Assembly (NCBI GenBank): GCA_011053085.1
Contig: DSBE01000342.1
Coordinates: forward strand, 1-11,900
Direction: 5' to 3'
Length of the DNA: 11,900 bases
Origin: Chloroflexota bacterium
GTDB taxonomy: Bacteria; Chloroflexota; Anaerolineae; Anaerolineales; Anaerolineaceae
Every line of letters starts with the position of its first letter. Position 1 is the first letter of the stretch. Shown piece by piece: positions 7,544-11,900 of this stretch. Made by a program: the position numbers and the translations under genes. The notes under the pieces were generated by a model, which was not told where the DNA came from, searched no databases, and worked only from the letters and a program-made list of their open reading frames with translations.

Positions 7544-8467
7544 TTAATCCGCCATCAAGTAAGCCAGAATGGCTTTTTGGGCGTGCATACGATTATGGGC
7601 CTGTGGGAACAGGCGTGAATGCGGGCCATCCGCCACTGGATCGGTGATCTCCTGACCACGGTGTGCAGGCAGACAGTGCAAAACGATCACATGCTCATGG
7701 GCCAGATCTACAATTTCCTCATTAACCTGGTATGCCGGGAACACAGCTTCGCGCTGTTTGGCCTCTTCTTCTTGCCCCATGCTGGTCCAGGTGTCAGTGT
7801 AAATGACATCAACGCCCGCCACTGCCTGTTTGGGATCAGGAATGATGGATACACTGCCGCTACTTGCCTTTGCGATCTGGCTTGCTTTTTCAACATCAGC
7901 CTGTGGCAGTTGATAACCTTCGGGTCCGGAGAAAATGAAATGAGCGCCCAGTTTCGCGCAGATATACATCAGGCTGATGGCAACATTGTTACCGTCACCC
8001 AGGAATGCAACCCTGATATCTTTCAACGTACCAAACTCTTCCAAAATCGTCATGGCATCCGCCATCGCCTGGGAGGGGTGGTTGTAGTCACTCAACCCGT
8101 TGATCACCGGCACTGAGCTCCATTTCGCCAGTTCGAGAATATGATCATGAGAGAAAACCCGCGCCATGACGGCATCCACATACCCTGACAGCACCCGCGC
8201 CACATCGGCAATAGATTCACGCTGCCCCAGGCCGATCTCCTGCGGTGACAGATACAGGGCACTGCCGCCCAATTGCTCCATTCCGCGCTCAAAACTGACC
8301 CGCGTGCGCAGACTGGGTTTTTGGAATACCATTGCGAGAGATTTGCCTTTCAGAATGGCCGCGTTGCCATGTTCACGCCATTCTTTTTTCATCGCGATGG
8401 CGTTCTCAAGCATATCTTGCAACTCCTCAGTGCTGAAATCAGCAATAGCTAAGAAATCTTTTTTCAT
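7544..8467 (-). CDS. argF: Ornithine carbamoyltransferase
   Basis: The 307-residue enzyme makes citrulline from ornithine and carbamoyl phosphate (arginine biosynthesis, reversed in catabolic forms). It has the carbamoyl-phosphate loop KPSLRTR (50-56), DYNHPSQ (127-133), GDGNNVA (157-163), the ornithine-binding DTWTSMGQE (225-233) and [11 protein letters not shown] with active-site C265. The common HPCQ reads HPSQ here, and serine or threonine at that place occurs in the family. An ATG at 8479 is also in frame, but GAGGAG (8472-8477) overlaps it and lies 4 bases before the ATG at 8467, so I take 8467. The gene has its own likely promoter and a structured leader, and rocD follows 21 bases downstream. 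It could serve biosynthesis or breakdown; no arginine deiminase or carbamate kinase is in view. Confidence 0.94.
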   Translation of the reverse strand: MKKDFLAIADFSTEELQDMLENAIAMKKEWREHGNAAILKGKSLAMVFQKPSLRTRVSFERGMEQLGGSALYLSPQEIGLGQRESIADVARVLSGYVDAVMARVFSHDHILELAKWSSVPVINGLSDYNHPSQAMADAMTILEEFGTLKDIRVAFLGDGNNVAISLMYICAKLGAHFIFSGPEGYQLPQADVEKASQIAKASSGSVSIIPDPKQAVAGVDVIYTDTWTSMGQEEEAKQREAVFPAYQVNEEIVDLAHEHVIVLHCLPAHRGQEITDPVADGPHSRLFPQAHNRMHAQKAILAYLMAD

Positions 8468-8500
8468 AGGACTCCTCATCTTATGGATAATCGGGTAGCA

Positions 8501-8522
8501 GGTTGGGCAGGCAGCCGCAACC
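8501..8522 (-). promoter_or_regulatory. Leader hairpin and orphan Shine-Dalgarno upstream of argF
   Basis: In the argF leader (minus strand) GGTTG and CAACC (8518-8522 and 8501-8505) plus inner GGC/GCC form an 8-bp stem with one bulge and a 5-base loop. Just before it lies a near-perfect ribosome binding sequence AAGGAGG (8523-8529), 55 bases ahead of the real argF start. A TTG at 8520 opens a 14-codon frame (R at codons 2, 10 and 14) ending at 8476, but the spacing is only 2 bases, so translation is uncertain. Confidence 0.3.
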
Positions 8523-8562
8523 CCTCCTTCTTTGGAATATACGGGTTCTTACTGATGGGTTC

Positions 8563-8571
8563 AGTATAACA
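8563..8571 (-). promoter_or_regulatory. Extended -10 promoter of argF-rocD
   Basis: On the minus strand TGTTATACT is an extended -10 element (TATACT at 8563-8568 preceded by TGT). No good -35 is seen 16-18 bases upstream, which is usual for extended -10 promoters. The predicted transcript starts near 8556, leaving a leader of about 90 bases before argF. Confidence 0.45.
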
Positions 8572-8575
8572 CAGA

Positions 8576-8592
8576 TAGCAGTATGGCTGCTA
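8576..8592. promoter_or_regulatory. Inverted repeat at the argF promoter
   Basis: TAGCAG-TATGG-CTGCTA is a perfect 6-bp inverted repeat. It starts 4 bases upstream of the extended -10 and 6 bases after the GH172 stop codon. Its place over the -35 region suits an operator. As RNA it could be a weak 3' hairpin for the upstream gene, but no T-tract follows. Confidence 0.35.
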
Positions 8593-8597
8593 CGGGA

Positions 8598-9686
8598 TCA
8601 GATCACCTCAAGATCGTTCAGCGGTGGCAGCGCAGGAAATGCCTGATGCGGTTCGGTTTGATACCAGAAACAGGTCGAAGCGATATCATCCTGCAACAAC
8701 AAATAGCGCCCTCCATGACGCCAGCCCAGCGCCTGCATGGTTACACGCAGGTCCTGCTCAAACCGCACCGGGTCCATGATATGCCAGCGGTATAAGCCAA
8801 AGCGCTGCTGCGAGTTGTAAAGGCCATCGCCCTTGATCACTTGCGGCATCCCGCAATAGTTGCCACTGTAAATGCCATATTCCCCCTCAGGAAATTCAAA
8901 GCACCATGCACCCCCGAAGTAATCCTCCGTTCCCGTGCCGCAGATGGTGGGGAATTCAGTGTCACCATCCATGAAGAATTTAATTTCCCCCTCGCCCCAC
9001 CAACCATTGTTGTTGGAGCCCCATGCCATGTATGTGCCGACATACTGCCCTTTGCCTTTTATGCCATCCACGATAGTATAGACATCCCCATATGGGAGCG
9101 GATTGGTGCGGCGCCACTGGGCGTGAAAAGTGCCTTTGTCCGGCGGCACCTCAGTCAGGGTGTAATCAATTTGGAAGAAAAATCCCCCAATTTCCTCATT
9201 ATGTAGGTTTTCAACCGTGATCCTGGCACCCTTGTGGAAAGGCATTTCCCAGTAGCAATTGAAACCGCCGGCCGGGTTGACCGCCACCGGCAGTGAGTTC
9301 AAGTTATCGCGTTTGCACCAACCCATGCAGAAGAAATCGCCCACCGGCACCTCCACACTGGGAGTCTCCTCACCATCCCAATACATACGCAGGATAATCG
9401 CGCGCCAGGCTTTGGGATGCACGGTGATCCAGATGTGCTGAATGGCGCCTGAACCCTCGATTTCGGCCAGCACTGTGGTTTCTTCTTTGGGCAGCGTCAG
9501 ACATGGGTTGACTTTCCATCCCAGCCCCAGTTCTCTTGAGGCATTCGCGCCGGTGCCAGTCACCGCCATTCCGCCCTTGCCTTTTTCACCAGTGAGATTC
9601 TCTGCGCTAATCGAACGAGTCTTTGCGTTCGAGAATCTCGCCAAATTCCCCAACCCCATATCCAATCCATTAAATTCTGATGTCAT
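8598..9686 (-). CDS. GH172 (DUF2961) family glycoside hydrolase
   Basis: The 362-residue protein matches DUF2961, now glycoside hydrolase family 172, whose characterised members act on alpha-fructofuranosyl and alpha-D-arabinofuranosyl links. The core motif WWGEGEIKFFMDGD (229-242) followed by TICGTGTEDYFGG (247-259) carries the two conserved glutamates, probably E234 and E254. Upstream IQHIWITVHP (82-91) and WDGEETPSVEVPVGDFF (103-119) are also typical of the double jelly-roll fold. There is no signal peptide, so it should act on sugars already imported or on a cytoplasmic glycan. AAGGAG lies 6 bases before the ATG. It is 34 bases downstream of the RsmI-like gene and probably in one transcript with it and the glycosidase-like gene. 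The substrate is not predictable from what is visible. Confidence 0.9.
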   Translation of the reverse strand: MTSEFNGLDMGLGNLARFSNAKTRSISAENLTGEKGKGGMAVTGTGANASRELGLGWKVNPCLTLPKEETTVLAEIEGSGAIQHIWITVHPKAWRAIILRMYWDGEETPSVEVPVGDFFCMGWCKRDNLNSLPVAVNPAGGFNCYWEMPFHKGARITVENLHNEEIGGFFFQIDYTLTEVPPDKGTFHAQWRRTNPLPYGDVYTIVDGIKGKGQYVGTYMAWGSNNNGWWGEGEIKFFMDGDTEFPTICGTGTEDYFGGAWCFEFPEGEYGIYSGNYCGMPQVIKGDGLYNSQQRFGLYRWHIMDPVRFEQDLRVTMQALGWRHGGRYLLLQDDIASTCFWYQTEPHQAFPALPPLNDLEVI

Positions 9687-9720
9687 GTCTTGCTCCTTAT
9701 ACTCTCGTTAGTGAATAATC

Positions 9721-10407
9721 TCAGGCGTGAATGATCAAGATGAATTCCGCCTTTTTGCCATCAACTTTGTTTTTGATCGTTCCCAGTGTGTCGCGGTATA
9801 TCCGTTCACTTTTCTGTGTCAAATCACACGCCAGCGTTGCCCGACGGCCTTTGCCAAACACCTTGGCAGCGTCTTCGATGACAGCCGTCAAGCGATACGG
9901 GGTATCCATCAACACCACCGGCATATTCATATTTCTCAGCCGGGTCATTGCCTTCAGTCTATCACCGCCCGAGCGCGGCAAGAATCCGCCGAATACAAAC
10001 TCTTGCAAATGAAAATCAAGCAGACTCAAGGCAGTCATCAGCGACGACACCCCGGGAATAGCGACCACCGCAATGCCGAAATCCACTGCCGTTTTCACCA
10101 TGAAATGCCCCGGGTCTGAAAAAACCGGTGTGCCACAGTCAGAGATCAACGCCATGCTTTCTCCTTTCTGCAGCAGACGCAGCAGAATCGACTCGGTTTC
10201 TTCCTGTTCATTGTGTTCGTTGATGCTGACCAGTTCTTTATCCAGTAAATCCAACCGTTTTAACAATCGCCGTGCAGGTTTGAACTCCTCACAGATAATG
10301 ACATCCACCTGCTTCAATACCTCGATCGCCCGCAGGGTAATGTCATCTGGATGGCCGATTGGAGTAGCCACAATATACAGGGTGTTCTTTTTCACCAGTT
10401 CAGCCAT
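9721..10407 (-). CDS. RsmI-like SAM-dependent methyltransferase (tetrapyrrole methylase fold)
   Basis: The 228-residue protein has the tetrapyrrole methylase (class III SAM methyltransferase) fold and is closest to RsmI, which 2'-O-methylates C1402 of 16S rRNA. Landmarks: LYIVATPIGHPDDITLRA (10-27), SDCGTPVFSDPG (89-100) and IPGVSSLMTAL (117-127). It departs from standard RsmI: the EDTR after strand 2 reads EEFKPARR (40-47), SDAGTP reads SDCGTP, and at 228 residues it lacks the C-terminal part of the roughly 280-residue RsmI. It is probably a divergent paralogue whose substrate is unknown. AAGGTGG precedes the ATG, and its first 8 bases overlap the end of the upstream glycosidase-like gene (ATGGCTGA), implying translational coupling. 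Confidence 0.87.
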   Translation of the reverse strand: MAELVKKNTLYIVATPIGHPDDITLRAIEVLKQVDVIICEEFKPARRLLKRLDLLDKELVSINEHNEQEETESILLRLLQKGESMALISDCGTPVFSDPGHFMVKTAVDFGIAVVAIPGVSSLMTALSLLDFHLQEFVFGGFLPRSGGDRLKAMTRLRNMNMPVVLMDTPYRLTAVIEDAAKVFGKGRRATLACDLTQKSERIYRDTLGTIKNKVDGKKAEFILIIHA

Positions 10408-11900
10408 GTTTTTCCACCTTCACAATTACATACACGTCCAGGTCAATCACAACGGTTTCTCCATCGAATGTCTCAGTCATATCATTGTCAGGGCTGATGA
10501 CAATGCCATGCGCCGTATCAGCCAGGTGCAAGACAACTTGCTGCCGAAATTCGGCATAGTTCATCAGATGATATTGTATGCCGGTTTCCGTTTCCCAGAT
10601 TTCCAAAAGGACAGGTTCTTCTGCAACCACATTCGCTTTTTGCGGCGGCACCTGCGCCAGCAGTGTGGTTTGCAGCGCTTCAGAGGGCAGGTCGAACAGA
10701 TCAGTCCCGGTGAACAGGGTAAATAGTCGCAGCCCGTCGATCACCCGCCTGACAAAGCGTGAAGAAAAATAACTGCGCCACAATGGCTCCACCACCGCAT
10801 GCAATACTTTACGCATTTGCCGGCTGCGATCAAGCCATCTCGTTTTCCCCAACACTTCCCAGCCTGGTAAAACCCTCACGTCCACCACTTCACCCGCCTT
10901 GTAACCGGCCATCATCTGCTTGCCGCGATCATCAAAGACCAGCACCGTTCCAGCCTCTTTAGCGGCTTCTCGGTTCAACACAGCCCGCCAGGCAATACCG
11001 GCTTTCAGCAGTGTCTGCCCGGCTGCAAAATAGCGCGGGGCGGTGTGATGCCAATCAAATAACAAAGATTCTTCTGGATAAACCAGTACTACCTCCGCCT
11101 CATTCAAGCGATGCCCCTCAAACAATCCCTTATTCGTTTCCAACCAGCGTTGATACCGTCCAATGGCTGCCTGCTGTTCTTCGAATTCATCGGCAGTCAA
11201 CATGGTATGCTGCCCCTCATGGTAATATTCGGTGCCTTTGATGGTGTTGCTTACACCGCAGGCAGCTGCTTCCGCGATCGTCTGTTGAAATCGGCGTGCG
11301 GCATACATGCCATCAAACCCGATCCCGCCGTCATACGACAACACGCTTAGATGCGCGTCACTCCCCACCTGCTCTCGCGCCGCGCGGATGGTCTGGGCAT
11401 TGTTGACCAGCACCTGTTTGCCAGCCCGCCATTTCGGCATGGCGAAATTTTCGATCATGGTCACATCCTGTATCTGTGCCTGCTGTGCCAGCGAGATACC
11501 GTACACCAATGGCGCATTGCGCATGATCATGTCGAAATCATTCGCCCCGATGACCACGTCCGGTTTCAACTGCCTTGCATGGGCGCAGAAATCACCCACC
11601 ACATCCGTCATCTTCTGCATGCGCCAGGCCAAATAGCGCCGTACTGGTGGTGTGTCTTTATGAATATCCGCTGGAACGTTCTCCCCGCCGAAATGACGAT
11701 ACGCTTCTTTTGAAATATCGTCAAAACTGCCGGCCTCGCCCAGCCACACCCCACCCAAAGAGATCGGCATAGCGCCATCCCACAAATTATCGAAGAAAAT
11801 GCCATCTGCCCCGGCTGCAATCGCCCCTGAAATCAAGTCCTTAATATGCGTCTGCCATTCCGGATGCAGCAGGTTTGCCATATAGCGGTTGGTGTAGTAG
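10400..11900 (-). CDS. Partial TIM-barrel glycosidase-like protein (5' end beyond window)
   Basis: The reading frame is open to the window edge: six more codons (YYTNRY) precede the methionine at 11881, so the true start lies outside. About 499 residues are visible. Numbered from that methionine, GADGIFFDNLWDG (24-36) is a barrel-strand motif with acidic residues as in many retaining glycosidases, and ENFAMPK (E144) may be another active-site strand. Residues about 250-340 look like an alpha/beta amidotransferase-like domain (Y-AA-TLLKAGI pattern), and the last 80 or so like a beta-sandwich. This three-part order recalls GH42-type beta-galactosidases, but I cannot assign a family. It is co-transcribed with the RsmI-like gene and GH172 downstream, suggesting a role in glycan use. 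A non-catalytic or uncharacterised role is possible. Confidence 0.78.
   Translation of the reverse strand, partial: YYTNRYMANLLHPEWQTHIKDLISGAIAAGADGIFFDNLWDGAMPISLGGVWLGEAGSFDDISKEAYRHFGGENVPADIHKDTPPVRRYLAWRMQKMTDVVGDFCAHARQLKPDVVIGANDFDMIMRNAPLVYGISLAQQAQIQDVTMIENFAMPKWRAGKQVLVNNAQTIRAAREQVGSDAHLSVLSYDGGIGFDGMYAARRFQQTIAEAAACGVSNTIKGTEYYHEGQHTMLTADEFEEQQAAIGRYQRWLETNKGLFEGHRLNEAEVVLVYPEESLLFDWHHTAPRYFAAGQTLLKAGIAWRAVLNREAAKEAGTVLVFDDRGKQMMAGYKAGEVVDVRVLPGWEVLGKTRWLDRSRQMRKVLHAVVEPLWRSYFSSRFVRRVIDGLRLFTLFTGTDLFDLPSEALQTTLLAQVPPQKANVVAEEPVLLEIWETETGIQYHLMNYAEFRQQVVLHLADTAHGIVISPDNDMTETFDGETVVIDLDVYVIVKVEKHG

Noticed and set aside
9611..9632. Inverted repeat TCGAACG-N8-CGTTCGA
   Set aside because: It lies inside the GH172 coding sequence near its start. 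It could be a hairpin in the mRNA, but a 7-bp match in coding DNA is expected by chance.

Overview
The window looks like chromosomal DNA of a moderate-GC bacterium. The gene set suggests an anaerobic Chloroflexota lineage such as Anaerolineae: RicT-type PSP1 protein, Mrp with a fused MIP18 domain, GH172/DUF2961 enzyme, NagD-type HAD, and an RsmI-like paralogue. This taxonomic guess rests on gene content only. Coding density is high. There is no tRNA, rRNA, CRISPR array, insertion sequence or phage gene, and no gene-free stretch over 300 bases.

Left half, plus strand. An AT-rich leader (1-89) precedes a NagD-type HAD phosphatase (90-851). A 127-base gap then holds a good sigma70-type promoter (895-922), a second possible promoter and an 18-base inverted repeat. 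Behind it lies a tight cluster (979-4722): a small protein whose six cysteines form a mirror-symmetric motif, the Mrp/ApbC-type P-loop ATPase, a RicT/YaaT-like PSP1 protein with a basic disordered tail, and an M20D amidohydrolase. The first three genes share a likely iron-sulphur theme, and this Mrp lacks the usual C-terminal CxxC.

Right half, minus strand, read from 11900 down. A partial TIM-barrel glycosidase-like gene runs off the window edge. It overlaps an RsmI-like methyltransferase gene by 8 bases, and a GH172/DUF2961 glycosidase follows. A 130-base gap holds an extended -10 promoter, an inverted repeat and a structured leader. Then come ornithine carbamoyltransferase (argF) and ornithine aminotransferase (rocD), a 15-bp hairpin terminator, and pyruvate kinase (pyk). 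pyk converges on the M20 gene with 8 bases between the stop codons.

Functionally the minus-strand side links sugar breakdown (two glycosidase-type proteins, pyruvate kinase) with the ornithine branch point (citrulline versus glutamate semialdehyde). The most unusual part is the cysteine-rich protein / CxxC-less Mrp / RicT cluster at 979-3489.
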